A stretch of 64,000 bases of DNA from Anatilimnocola floriformis. GTDB taxonomy: Bacteria; Planctomycetota; Planctomycetia; Pirellulales; Pirellulaceae. Numbering within the stretch: position 1 is the first letter of the stretch; every line of letters begins with the position of its first letter. Shown here one piece after another: positions 18,987 through 27,527 of this stretch. The DNA lies in the NCBI RefSeq assembly GCF_024256385.1, contig NZ_JAMLFW010000004.1, positions 112,430 to 176,429 of the forward strand. Reading direction: 5' to 3'. Below the pieces are notes generated by a model. It made no database searches and was not told the DNA's origin. It saw nothing but the letters and a program-made list of their open reading frames with translations. A program made the translations under genes and the position numbers.

Positions 18987-19892
18987 ATGGCGCGAATCAC
19001 TCCCTGCTACGCACTCCTCTGCGTACTCGTTCTGTTTTCATCCCTGGCTTCAGCACTCCGGGCCGAGGAACTGCAGCCGCTGACTGACGTTCCTTATGGA
19101 AAACATCCGCGGCAGGTGCTCGATTTTTATCCAGCAAAGTCCGACAAGCCGACGCCGGTGGTGTTTTACATTCACGGCGGCGGCTGGCAGGCCGGCGACA
19201 AAAAGACCAACCCCAAGGCCTTCAACGACAAGGGCATCTCGGTCGTCGCCATCAACTATCGCTACGTAAAGATGGCGGCGGAAGATAAGGTCGAACCGCC
19301 GGTGAAGGCTCCGCTGAGCGATGGGGCTCGCGCGCTGCAGTTCACACGTTCGAAGGCCAAGGAATGGAATCTCGATAAGACCCGGGTCGGCGCAACCGGC
19401 GGTTCGGCTGGCGGCGCTTCGTCGCTGTGGCTCGCCTTTCACGACGACCTGGCCGATCCCAAGAGCGACGACCCGATCGCCCGCGAATCGACGCGTCTCA
19501 CCTGCGCCGCCGTCAACGGCGCTCAGACTTCGCTCGATGGCAAAGAACTCCGCGAGTGGATGCCCAATTACGGCTACGGCGCGCACGCTTTCGGCCTGAA
19601 GAATTTTCAAGCCCTGATCGACGAGCGCGAGAAAATCCTGCCGTGGATCAAGGAGTACTCGCCCATCGAACTCGTCAGCAAAGATGATCCACCGATCGGC
19701 CTGTTCTACGGCGGCGAAAAGCCCGTCGTCGGTTCCTCGCCCAAAGACCCGACTCACTCCGGCGTCCTCGGCTTGAAGCTCGCCGAGAAGCTGAAGGAAA
19801 CGGGCGTGGAAGTTGTTTTGGTGGCTCCTGAAATGCCTCACGAGAAATACAAAGGCACGACGGATTACCTGATCGATAAGCTGCTGAAGTAA
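18987..19892 (+). CDS. Exported alpha/beta-hydrolase esterase
   Basis: 301 residues. The signal peptide (ITPCYALLCVLVLFSSLASALRAEE) has a cleavage site after Leu-Arg-Ala. The alpha/beta-hydrolase core shows the oxyanion-hole motif YIHGGGWQAGDKK near 52 and the nucleophile elbow GATGGSAGGASSLW near 135. A catalytic His is likely in PEMPHEKYKG near the C-terminus. The family is carboxylesterase/feruloyl-esterase-like (BD-FAE type), acting on acyl esters of polysaccharides or other small esters; the true substrate is unknown. The acid residue of the triad cannot be assigned with certainty. It lies 51 bases after the dipeptidase and could be in the same unit. Confidence 0.88.
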   Translation: MARITPCYALLCVLVLFSSLASALRAEELQPLTDVPYGKHPRQVLDFYPAKSDKPTPVVFYIHGGGWQAGDKKTNPKAFNDKGISVVAINYRYVKMAAEDKVEPPVKAPLSDGARALQFTRSKAKEWNLDKTRVGATGGSAGGASSLWLAFHDDLADPKSDDPIARESTRLTCAAVNGAQTSLDGKELREWMPNYGYGAHAFGLKNFQALIDEREKILPWIKEYSPIELVSKDDPPIGLFYGGEKPVVGSSPKDPTHSGVLGLKLAEKLKETGVEVVLVAPEMPHEKYKGTTDYLIDKLLK

Positions 19893-19945
19893 GCGAAACA
19901 CCGGGAAGAAGCTGATGCGGAGTAGCCGCAACCAATGAGCTTCCG

Positions 19946-19986
19946 CCCCTCACCCTAACCCTCTCCCCTGAGTACAGGGGCGAGGG
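19946..19986 (+). repeat. Single copy of the CCCCTCACCC hairpin repeat
   Basis: A lone plus-orientation copy of the family found as inverted pairs at 6338 and 11190, between the esterase and FAH-family genes. Its hairpin arms are CCCCTG and CAGGGG around the loop AGTA, where other copies have CCCCGG and CCGGGG. This is a two-sided, pairing-preserving change and supports selection or copying of the stem structure. Confidence 0.85.
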
Positions 19987-20013
19987 AACAACATTCAAAC
20001 CTCAGACTCTCTC

Positions 20014-20868
<855 letters not shown>

Positions 20869-20880
20869 GGAGCAGCGGAA

Positions 20881-20936
20881 TTCGTGCGATCGGGGCAGGC
20901 GGCCGTTGACTATTTCGTTGAGGAAATTCGCACGAA
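20881..20936. repeat. Inverted repeat downstream of the FAH-family gene
   Basis: TTCGTGCGA (20881-20889) is exactly complementary to TCGCACGAA (20928-20936), with a 38-base intervening sequence. It lies 12 bases past the stop of the FAH-family gene and about 120 bases before the second DUF1559 gene. It could be a weak terminator stem, an operator, or chance. There is no T run after it. Confidence 0.35.
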
Positions 20937-21055
20937 CTAGTTCGCTTTATCGCCAGAAAACGATAACCTAGACGGAGCAAAGCGGGCGATGTTTTGCTAA
21001 TTGGCTTGTTCATCTGTCTCGATCTACGCTGGACCTCTCCAGAGAGTCGAACACC

Positions 21056-21994
21056 ATGCATCCGAATCGGTTGCCCCGCCGCACTTCCGCCCGTCGGCAC
21101 GACGCAGCATTCACGCTCGTCGAATTGCTGGTGGTCATCGCCATCATCGGCGTGCTGGTCGCACTGTTGCTCCCCGCCCGCGAAGCAGCTCGCCGTTCGT
21201 CATGCTCGAACAATATGCGACAGTGGGGCCTCGCGTTTCAGAATTTTCACGATACCTACGGCTGCCTGCCGCCGGGCAAACTCGGCACCGTGTCGGCAGC
21301 CGCTTATCCCAACGCGATTCATCTGAAGTTCAACATTCCGAATGGTTCCGAGCACGGCTGGGTGGCGTTTCTGCTGCCGTTTGTCGAGCAGGGAAATCTG
21401 CGTGACAAGTACAGCTTGAATGTCAGTTGGAATGACGCAGCCAATCGCGAAGCGATACAGACGCAACTAAAACTGCAAGCCTGCCCTTCGACGCCCAACA
21501 ACAAACGGACCACGACTAACAAAGCAGCCTGTGGCGACTACGCAACGGTCTCGGCCGTTCAGCCCGAATTGGTGACGGCGGGGTTGGTCGACAGCTTGAA
21601 GGGCGACATGCTCAACGGCGCGCTGCGGACAAATCAGCTCTATCGTTTTGCCGACATCACCGACGGCTTGTCCAATACCACGTGGATTGCCGAAGACTCT
21701 GGCCGGCCACAGAACTATGACACGACGCAAAAGCTCCAAACTTCAGCGAGCAGCAGCAGCGCTTGGGCCGATCCTGATAGTTCGTACACGCTGCACGGCT
21801 ACACGCCCGACTGCGTGACCCTTGTCGATAAGTGCGCCATCAACTGCTGTAACAAGGACGAGATCTACGCCTTCCATCCCGGCGGCGCTCACGCCCTGAT
21901 GGGTGACGCCAGCGTCAGGCTGCTCGCGAAGGGGACCGACATTCGCCTCGTCGCCCGCCTGATCACGATGGCCGGCGGAGAAGTTTCGGATTAG
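21056..21994 (+). CDS. DUF1559 protein with type IV pilin-like N-terminus (copy 2)
   Basis: 312 residues. A 17-residue basic leader precedes the prepilin cleavage/methylation motif AFTLVELLVVIAIIGVLVAL, after which the usual LLPAVQAAREAARR reads LLPAREAARRSSCSNNMRQ. Four residues of the normal block are absent, shortening the helix by about one turn. The rest is a DUF1559 domain with FHDTYGCLPPGKLG, many Asn/Gly turns, WIAEDSGRP and the C-terminal HPGGAHALMGDASVRLLAKG. Likely processed by a prepilin peptidase and exported or membrane-anchored; function unknown. Followed by a cluster of palindromic repeats before a convergent gene. Confidence 0.93.
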   Translation: MHPNRLPRRTSARRHDAAFTLVELLVVIAIIGVLVALLLPAREAARRSSCSNNMRQWGLAFQNFHDTYGCLPPGKLGTVSAAAYPNAIHLKFNIPNGSEHGWVAFLLPFVEQGNLRDKYSLNVSWNDAANREAIQTQLKLQACPSTPNNKRTTTNKAACGDYATVSAVQPELVTAGLVDSLKGDMLNGALRTNQLYRFADITDGLSNTTWIAEDSGRPQNYDTTQKLQTSASSSSAWADPDSSYTLHGYTPDCVTLVDKCAINCCNKDEIYAFHPGGAHALMGDASVRLLAKGTDIRLVARLITMAGGEVSD

Positions 21995-22015
21995 CGAGCT
22001 ATCCTTCAAATGACT

Positions 22016-22221
22016 CCACCGAGCTTGCTCGGTGGTGAAACGATTCTGCACCAGAACAGAATCCTCACAATATTTGCCCCCACCGAGCTTGCTCGGTGGA
22101 GCATGTGATTGCGTGGTGACGAAATCATTCGCTCCACCGACCAAGGTCAGTGGGGGCGAAAGACGCACGGAACGGCCTGTCTGGTGCAAAATCAAGGCTC
22201 CACCGAGCAAGCTCGGTGGAG
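22016..22221. repeat. Composite palindrome cluster (CCACCGAGC family) between convergent genes
   Basis: Four near-identical palindromes of 20 bases occur at 22016-22035, 22080-22099, 22134-22153 and 22200-22219. Two are CCACCGAGCTTGCTCGGTGG, the fourth has the central AA instead of TT, the third is degenerate. Spacers are also related: TGCACCAGAACAG after the first palindrome returns inverted as CTGTCTGGTGCA before the fourth. The block is therefore two repeat units facing each other, a BIME-like arrangement. It sits between the convergent DUF1559 and phosphoesterase genes and could end both transcripts. Confidence 0.85.
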
Positions 22222-22249
22222 GCCGATTAGACACCATTTGCTCGCGTGC

Positions 22250-23347
22250 TTACGCCTTCTTCAGTTCGCGCGTCCAAACTTGCGGCGTCCAGTTCGCGGT
22301 TTGCCAGCGGTCGGTGGTGGCTAGTTCGCGAACCGTGAGTTTGCTGGGCGTGACCTCGAAGTAGAAAAAGGCCTGCGTATCACTGCGAAAGTGGGCTCCG
22401 TTGTCGACGTTGAATAGATCGAGGCCCTGTTCCGTGCGCGTCTGCGTGCCGTTCCATTTCAGCACGCTTCGCGAGTGCGTGTGGCCGTACAAAATGGCGA
22501 TGACGTTGTACTTCGCCAGCGCGGCGTGAAAGCCGCGGGCGTCACAAGGATGCCATTCCTTGGCGGAGTTCTTCGGGTCGGCATCGCAGGGCGTAGAGTA
22601 GCGCTGCACGTCGACGTGGTGCGTAATCACCACCGGCCGGCCGCTGTCGCCGACGTTTTTCTGCAAGTCATCCTGCAAAAACTCCAAGCTGTCGAGCGGG
22701 TTGTAGCGGCGCGGGTTCTCTTTGTCTTGCGACGAGCCGACGACGATTCCCAGGTTGATGAAATGAACCTGGTGATCGGCCGGTCCCCAATCCCACGAGT
22801 AGTGCAGACCGTTGGCAGAGAGATTTTTCAAGCCGGGCCGTTTTTGATTGCGAGCCTTGATTCCGTCAAGCACCAGGCCTGTACCGCGCGGGGCGTCGTG
22901 ATTGCCATGCACTTCGTAGCAAGGGAATTTCAATTTGCCGTCGCTACCGTTCAGGCCGAAGTCGTGCTCGAAGGCGGCGAACTCCGTGGCTTGCATCTTT
23001 TCATGCGCGCCGCCGGATTTGTCACCGGTGTCGATCAGGTCACCCGCGTGAATCACACCATGCAAGGCAGCCACCATTCCGCCGCCGGCCTCAGCAGTAA
23101 TTGCTTTGCCCGGCAGCGCGTTGAGCGTGCTGATGAGTTGCGAAGTCACCGCGGCCGAATCGGCAAAGAGTTCGCCAGGCGATTCCTTGTTGGCCAGGTA
23201 GTGCGTGTCGCTCACCAGCGCAAACGCCACCGGTTTGTCGGTCTCGGCGGCGTGCACCGCCGGCAGTGAGGCTCCCCAGGCGACGGCAGCCGACGTTCCC
23301 GCGAGCGAACCGAGCACCTGACGACGCGTGAATTGCTGATTGAGCAT
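22250..23347 (-). CDS. Tat-exported calcineurin-like metallophosphoesterase
   Basis: 365 residues. The leader MLNQQFTRRQVLGSLAGTSAAVAWGASL is a twin-arginine signal. The two-metal phosphoesterase motifs are complete: VSDTHYLANKES near 43, HAGDLIDTGDK near 100, YEVHGNHDAPRGTG near 145, VITHHVDVQRY near 245 and ILYGHTHSRSVL near 285. It should hydrolyse a phosphomonoester or phosphodiester outside the cytoplasm; no ring or lipid specificity can be read from the motifs. It is convergent with the DUF1559 gene at 21056 across a palindrome cluster. Confidence 0.9.
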   Translation of the reverse strand: MLNQQFTRRQVLGSLAGTSAAVAWGASLPAVHAAETDKPVAFALVSDTHYLANKESPGELFADSAAVTSQLISTLNALPGKAITAEAGGGMVAALHGVIHAGDLIDTGDKSGGAHEKMQATEFAAFEHDFGLNGSDGKLKFPCYEVHGNHDAPRGTGLVLDGIKARNQKRPGLKNLSANGLHYSWDWGPADHQVHFINLGIVVGSSQDKENPRRYNPLDSLEFLQDDLQKNVGDSGRPVVITHHVDVQRYSTPCDADPKNSAKEWHPCDARGFHAALAKYNVIAILYGHTHSRSVLKWNGTQTRTEQGLDLFNVDNGAHFRSDTQAFFYFEVTPSKLTVRELATTDRWQTANWTPQVWTRELKKA

Positions 23348-23505
23348 GATCGTTCTCGAACTAGAAGCTTACAACAAACCGCGGGCGGAACTCGTAGCGT
23401 AAGTCGGCCCCGCGCGCAGCGATAGCCCGCCCCGGCTTGTAGAATGCCGGCTCGCATTTGCTGACGTTGTTCGCTTGATTTACGCAACCTTGAATGCACC
23501 CTCCC

Positions 23506-24102
23506 ATGCGATTCCTCTGCACACTTTGCCTTGGCGTTTTGTTCGTCGGTTGTTCTGGAGCGCCCTCGCGCGTTATTCCCGAAGCCCCCGCCAGGAATGC
23601 AGCGGCTACGGCCATCGAACAATTCGATGCCGATAAAGATGGCCTGCTGAGCGAACAGGAACTGGCCAAGGCGCCGGGATTGAAAGCTGGCCTGAAGCAA
23701 GGCGATACCGATCAAGATGGCAAGCTTTCGGCGGCGGAGATCAACGGGCGAATCGCGGCCTGGGCCAACACCAAGGTGGCGCGGATGCAGCTAGTGCTCA
23801 TGATCACACGCCACGGCCAACCGCTGGCCAGCGCCGACGTAAAGATCGTTCCCGAGTCCTTTTTAGGAACCGCCTTGCAAGCCGGCGCCGGCCAGACCAA
23901 TGCTCAGGGTCGGGTTATGCCCAGCGCACCTGAATCGGACGATAAGCCGCACGGCCTGGCGCCTGGCTACTATCGCATTGAAATCCAAACCGCCAACGGC
24001 GACATCCCCGCCGCGTTCAACACGGCCACGACGCTAGGAGTGGAGATGGCTCCCGATTCGAACATTCTCACGGCTGGCCCGCTGCGGATTGAAATTCCGT
24101 AG
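23506..24102 (+). CDS. EF-hand lipoprotein
   Basis: 198 residues from ATG 23506; a GTG or ATG at 23494 would add 4 residues. The lipobox is LFVGCSG. Two EF-hand-type calcium loops are visible: DADKDGLLSEQEL near 41 and DTDQDGKLSAAEI near 66, each with the usual D-x-D-x-D spacing and a final Glu. The second half (LVLMITRHGQPLASADVKIVPE) is a beta-rich extracellular domain similar to those of secreted planctomycete proteins. It is probably a calcium-dependent surface or periplasmic binding lipoprotein; no enzyme motif is seen. The gene is divergent from the phosphoesterase. Confidence 0.85.
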   Translation: MRFLCTLCLGVLFVGCSGAPSRVIPEAPARNAAATAIEQFDADKDGLLSEQELAKAPGLKAGLKQGDTDQDGKLSAAEINGRIAAWANTKVARMQLVLMITRHGQPLASADVKIVPESFLGTALQAGAGQTNAQGRVMPSAPESDDKPHGLAPGYYRIEIQTANGDIPAAFNTATTLGVEMAPDSNILTAGPLRIEIP

Positions 24103-24131
24103 CCCGCCTCGCCCTCCCGGATGTCGTCAGC

Positions 24132-24170
24132 TTGGTGGGCCTCGCGGAGTGCCGCTCGACTCACCCTACG
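24132..24170 (-). repeat. Dispersed repeat of the CGTAGGGTG family (copy 1)
   Basis: Read on the minus strand, 24132-24170 is CGTAGGGTGAGTCGAGCGG followed by CACTCCGCGAGGCCCACCAA. It matches the plus-strand block at 46210-46247 with only a few substitutions. It lies between the EF-hand lipoprotein and the ketoacyl synthase gene. It is a non-coding dispersed repeat with partial internal symmetry (GGGTG / CCCACC ends). Confidence 0.7.
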
Positions 24171-24181
24171 ATCGCTGCCAA

Positions 24182-25459
24182 TTAGCTTGGGCGCTTGATG
24201 ATCACGACCGAGTTAATGCCGAGCATGCCGAACGAGTTATTGAGGATGTAATTGACTCGTTCGACGCGGCGGGGTTCGCCGATGACGATCGTGTTTAGTG
24301 CGCACTCTTCATCCATCTCGTCGACGTTGATCGTGTGATGGATCACGTTGTCTTCAAACGACGGCAGATTGCCGGCGAGCTCGAGCGCGCCGGCAGCGCC
24401 CATCGCGTGACCAATGAAGCTCTTCGTATTGTTGAAATACGTTTTGTCACTGCCCGAAAACACACGCCGCAGAGCATCGCATTCCTGCACATCGCCTTGA
24501 CCCGTTCCGGTCGCGTGCGTGCTCACGATGTCGATGTCGCGCGGCGTGAGATTGGCCCGCTTCAGCGCGAGTTCCACGCATTGGGCCTGGCGTTCGGGGT
24601 TCGGCAGCACAAAGTCGGTCGCATCAGTATTGATCGCATAGCCGGCGAGTTCGCCGTAAATCTTCGCGCCGCGGCGGCGAGCGTCATCGAGTCGTTCGAG
24701 CACATAAGTGCAACCACCTTCGGCGACGACAATGCCGTTGCGATTCACATCAAAGGGGCGCGAAGCCTTTTCGGGATCGGCATGCGTGGCGAGAGCGCCC
24801 TGGCTCTTGAAGCTCGCAAAGATGCCGAAGGTGTGAATGCTTTCGGACACGCCGCCGGCGAGCGCGATATCGCAATCGCCGAGTCGCAGCATCTGCGCGC
24901 CTTGGATCAAGCCCGCGTTGCCGGCAGCGCACGCGGCGCCGATGGTGTAGTGCGGCCCGACCACGCCCATGTTGAGGGCCACTTCGCCAGCCGCGTTGTT
25001 GGCCACGGTTCGGGGGTTGTGATGGTGCGACCAAAACTGCGTGTCGTAATCGTAACCCTTCAACGCATAAACTTCGTTCTCGGTCTCGACGTTGCCGTGC
25101 TCGGTGATGCCCAGATAAATGCCGACGCGGCTCTTATCGACGGCGGCCCAATCGAGGCCGGCGTCGCGAACGGCTTCGTTGGTGCAGTAGATGCCCACGC
25201 TGCCCGCGCGGGTGCCGCGGCGTATATCTTTTTTCGACTGATAGCGGAGCGCGTCGAACTTGCACACGCCGGCCAGGGTCTCGCCGACATAGCGAATTTC
25301 GTACGCCGTCACGCCGCTCTTGCCGGCGAGTAGCGCGGCCCGATATTCGGCCAGGTTGTTGCCATTCGGCGCGGTCAAGCCAATGCCAGTGATGACAATC
25401 CGCTGGTGATCGGGGAGCGCGGCGGGTTCGTGCGTCGGAATGATCTGCGAAACGGGCAT
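24182..25459 (-). CDS. Beta-ketoacyl-ACP synthase family protein (second FabF-like enzyme)
   Basis: 425 residues, thiolase fold condensing enzyme. The Cys-His-His triad is intact: Cys177 in IGAACAAGNAG, His315 in STHATGTGQGD and His351 in NNTKSFIGHAMGAAG. The N-terminus carries RIVITGIGLTAPNGNN and the C-terminus NSFGMLGINSVVIIKRPS. It should condense malonyl-ACP with an acyl starter, but the pocket differs clearly from the FabF at 60529-61779, with its own segments such as ITEHGNVETENEVYALKGYDYDTQFW near 120-145. That suggests a dedicated role in a special lipid or secondary product. It is not next to the fab genes; no ACP or ketoreductase is adjacent. Confidence 0.9.
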   Translation of the reverse strand: MPVSQIIPTHEPAALPDHQRIVITGIGLTAPNGNNLAEYRAALLAGKSGVTAYEIRYVGETLAGVCKFDALRYQSKKDIRRGTRAGSVGIYCTNEAVRDAGLDWAAVDKSRVGIYLGITEHGNVETENEVYALKGYDYDTQFWSHHHNPRTVANNAAGEVALNMGVVGPHYTIGAACAAGNAGLIQGAQMLRLGDCDIALAGGVSESIHTFGIFASFKSQGALATHADPEKASRPFDVNRNGIVVAEGGCTYVLERLDDARRRGAKIYGELAGYAINTDATDFVLPNPERQAQCVELALKRANLTPRDIDIVSTHATGTGQGDVQECDALRRVFSGSDKTYFNNTKSFIGHAMGAAGALELAGNLPSFEDNVIHHTINVDEMDEECALNTIVIGEPRRVERVNYILNNSFGMLGINSVVIIKRPS

Positions 25460-25805
25460 GAAACGGCTGACTCGCTAGAGAACGGCGTAAACTATCGAAG
25501 CTATCGCGTGGCCGCGGTTTTCACAAGTAACCGGGCAGTGCGACTGAAAAACGTCGGCCTGCAAATGGCAGCAACACCGGGCCGCTTCTCTGACGTACCG
25601 CAAAAGCGAAGGGGTGGTTCACAGGGAATCTGAGATTTTGTGCGACCCAATCCGTGCCAGGAGCGTCGCCGGTTCCGGCAAGGCAAAATACCAGCAATCG
25701 GGTTTTCGCCGGCCCAGTCAGCCATTGGGAAGCTCTCCCGCCGACTATGCTATTCTTGAAGATCCGTTCCCTGGCTGTTTCCTCCCGCGCACGATTATTC
25801 CGCCT
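25460..25805. other. Divergent promoter region between the ketoacyl synthase and the carboxypeptidase pair
   Basis: About 345 bases with no supported gene. An open frame from 25614 reads into the carboxypeptidase, but its first 64 residues look random and the ATG at 25806 begins a proper signal peptide, so this segment is regulatory and 5'-leader DNA. No operator or terminator could be identified. Confidence 0.4.
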
Positions 25806-27527
25806 ATGCGTATTTTCTGGTCTGTTGCAGCCGCCTGGCTCTGCGTGTCGGTGATCGCAGCCGCACAAGAGCCGACGAGTCCGGCCCTCGTGGGCTATCG
25901 CAATCACGAAGACTTCTCAGCCGCCGTCAAAAAGCTCGACGACAGTGATCTCGCCGAAGTTGTTTCGCTCGGCAAGAGCGCCGGCGGACGAGATGTCTGG
26001 CTGATCACGATCGGCAAGGACAAGGACAAAAAGCCAGCCCTCGCCGTCGTCGGCAACGTGCAAGGAAGTCATCTGTCCGGCGGCGAACTCGCGCTGCGAA
26101 TGGCAGAGCAGTTGATCGTGAATGCCGACAAAGACGAAGTCAAAAAACTGCTTGAGCAAGTCACGCTCTATATCATTCCTCGGCCTGATCCCGATGGCAG
26201 TGAAAAATGTTTTGCTCGTCCCTTCCGCGTGCCGGCAGGGAACGATCGCAAGACTGACGACGATCGCGACTTTGCCTTTGGCGAAGATCCACCGAACGAT
26301 CTCAACGGCGATGGTTTCATCACGCAGATGCGCATCGAAGACCCTGCCGGCACGCTCATGCCGCATCCCGATGATCCGCGCGTGCTGATCACGGCAGATC
26401 CGAAGAAGAACGAGCGCGGCAAGTATCGCATCCTTAGCGAAGGGATCGACGACGATCACGACGAGCAATGGAACGAAGACGCCGGTGATGGCGTGGCCTT
26501 CGATCGCAACTTCACGTTCAACTACAAGCCGTTCACCCCCAACACCGGCCCGAATGCGGTGAGCGAACCGGAATGCCGCGCGGTGGCTGATTTCTTCTTC
26601 GATCATCCGCACATCGCGGCCGTTTTCACCTTCTCGCTTGATGACAACTTGTTCCACACTTGGAAGCCGAACTCGCAGACTGAGAAGGAACGAATCAAGA
26701 AGAACATTCTCGGCAGCGACGCTACGGCGGCGGATTTCATTGCCGAAACGTATCGCAAGATCCACGGCGGCAGCGATGCACCGTCGCCGCCCGATGGACA
26801 TGGTCAATTCAGCCGTTGGTCTTATTTTCACTTCGGCCGGTGGTCGCTGAATGCCCGCAGTTGGTGGGTGCCGAAGAGCGAAGCGAAAAAAGAAGAGGCC
26901 AAGGATGACGACAAGGACGAGGCGAAAAAAGACGATCCCAAGAAGGAAGAGAAAAAGTCATCGGGCGAAAAACGCGGCAGTGAGCAGATCAATCTGTTGA
27001 ACTGGCTAGCGGCGAACAAGATTGACGGCTTTGTGGCATGGAAAGAGATCAAGCATCCCGATTTTCCGAATCAAAAGGTTGAAGTCGGTGGTTTCAAACC
27101 GCTCGTCGATCTCAATCCGCCGGCCGCCGAGCTCGATAAATTGGCCGAAAAGCACGTCACGTTCCTGCAGAAGCTTCCTGACTTCTTGCCGAAGCTGGAA
27201 CTGCGTGAATTCTCTGCCGAAGCACTCGGTGGCGGCGTCTATCGCGTGAAAGTGACAGTGGCCAACAGTGGCTACCTGCCGACGATGCCGGAGATGGGAA
27301 GCGTGAACGGCATTCCTTATCCGCTGCAGGTCGAACTGCAGGTGCCGAAGGACACGGTCTTTGTGCAAGGCAGTCCGCGTAGCGAAATCAATCGCCTCGC
27401 GGGTGTGACTGGCAAGAGCGAGCGTACCTGGCTGATTCGCTTGCCGGGCGACGGAAAATTGCCGGAAGGTTTTGAATTCAAAGTTCGAGCGTGGGCTCCG
27501 GCAGTCGGAGAGGCGGTGGCGAAATGA
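25806..27527 (+). CDS. M14 carboxypeptidase-like protein with lost zinc site (pseudoenzyme)
   Basis: 573 residues from the ATG at 25806, with a signal peptide ending Ala-Ala-Ala-Gln-Glu. It aligns throughout with the next gene's M14 zinc carboxypeptidase. Where the partner has the zinc motif His-Ala-Asn-Glu, this protein has Gln86-Gly-Ser-His89. The third zinc ligand (partner His331) aligns with Ser or Leu in FTFSLDDN, and the catalytic Glu (partner Glu402) aligns with Arg in SLNARSWW. The Arg-Asn substrate segment persists in AFDRNFTF. It also carries a Lys/Asp/Glu-rich insert (about 360-390) and calcium-loop-like LNGDGFITQMR. It looks catalytically dead but maintained. Its stop overlaps the next ATG. 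Confidence 0.88.
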   Translation: MRIFWSVAAAWLCVSVIAAAQEPTSPALVGYRNHEDFSAAVKKLDDSDLAEVVSLGKSAGGRDVWLITIGKDKDKKPALAVVGNVQGSHLSGGELALRMAEQLIVNADKDEVKKLLEQVTLYIIPRPDPDGSEKCFARPFRVPAGNDRKTDDDRDFAFGEDPPNDLNGDGFITQMRIEDPAGTLMPHPDDPRVLITADPKKNERGKYRILSEGIDDDHDEQWNEDAGDGVAFDRNFTFNYKPFTPNTGPNAVSEPECRAVADFFFDHPHIAAVFTFSLDDNLFHTWKPNSQTEKERIKKNILGSDATAADFIAETYRKIHGGSDAPSPPDGHGQFSRWSYFHFGRWSLNARSWWVPKSEAKKEEAKDDDKDEAKKDDPKKEEKKSSGEKRGSEQINLLNWLAANKIDGFVAWKEIKHPDFPNQKVEVGGFKPLVDLNPPAAELDKLAEKHVTFLQKLPDFLPKLELREFSAEALGGGVYRVKVTVANSGYLPTMPEMGSVNGIPYPLQVELQVPKDTVFVQGSPRSEINRLAGVTGKSERTWLIRLPGDGKLPEGFEFKVRAWAPAVGEAVAK

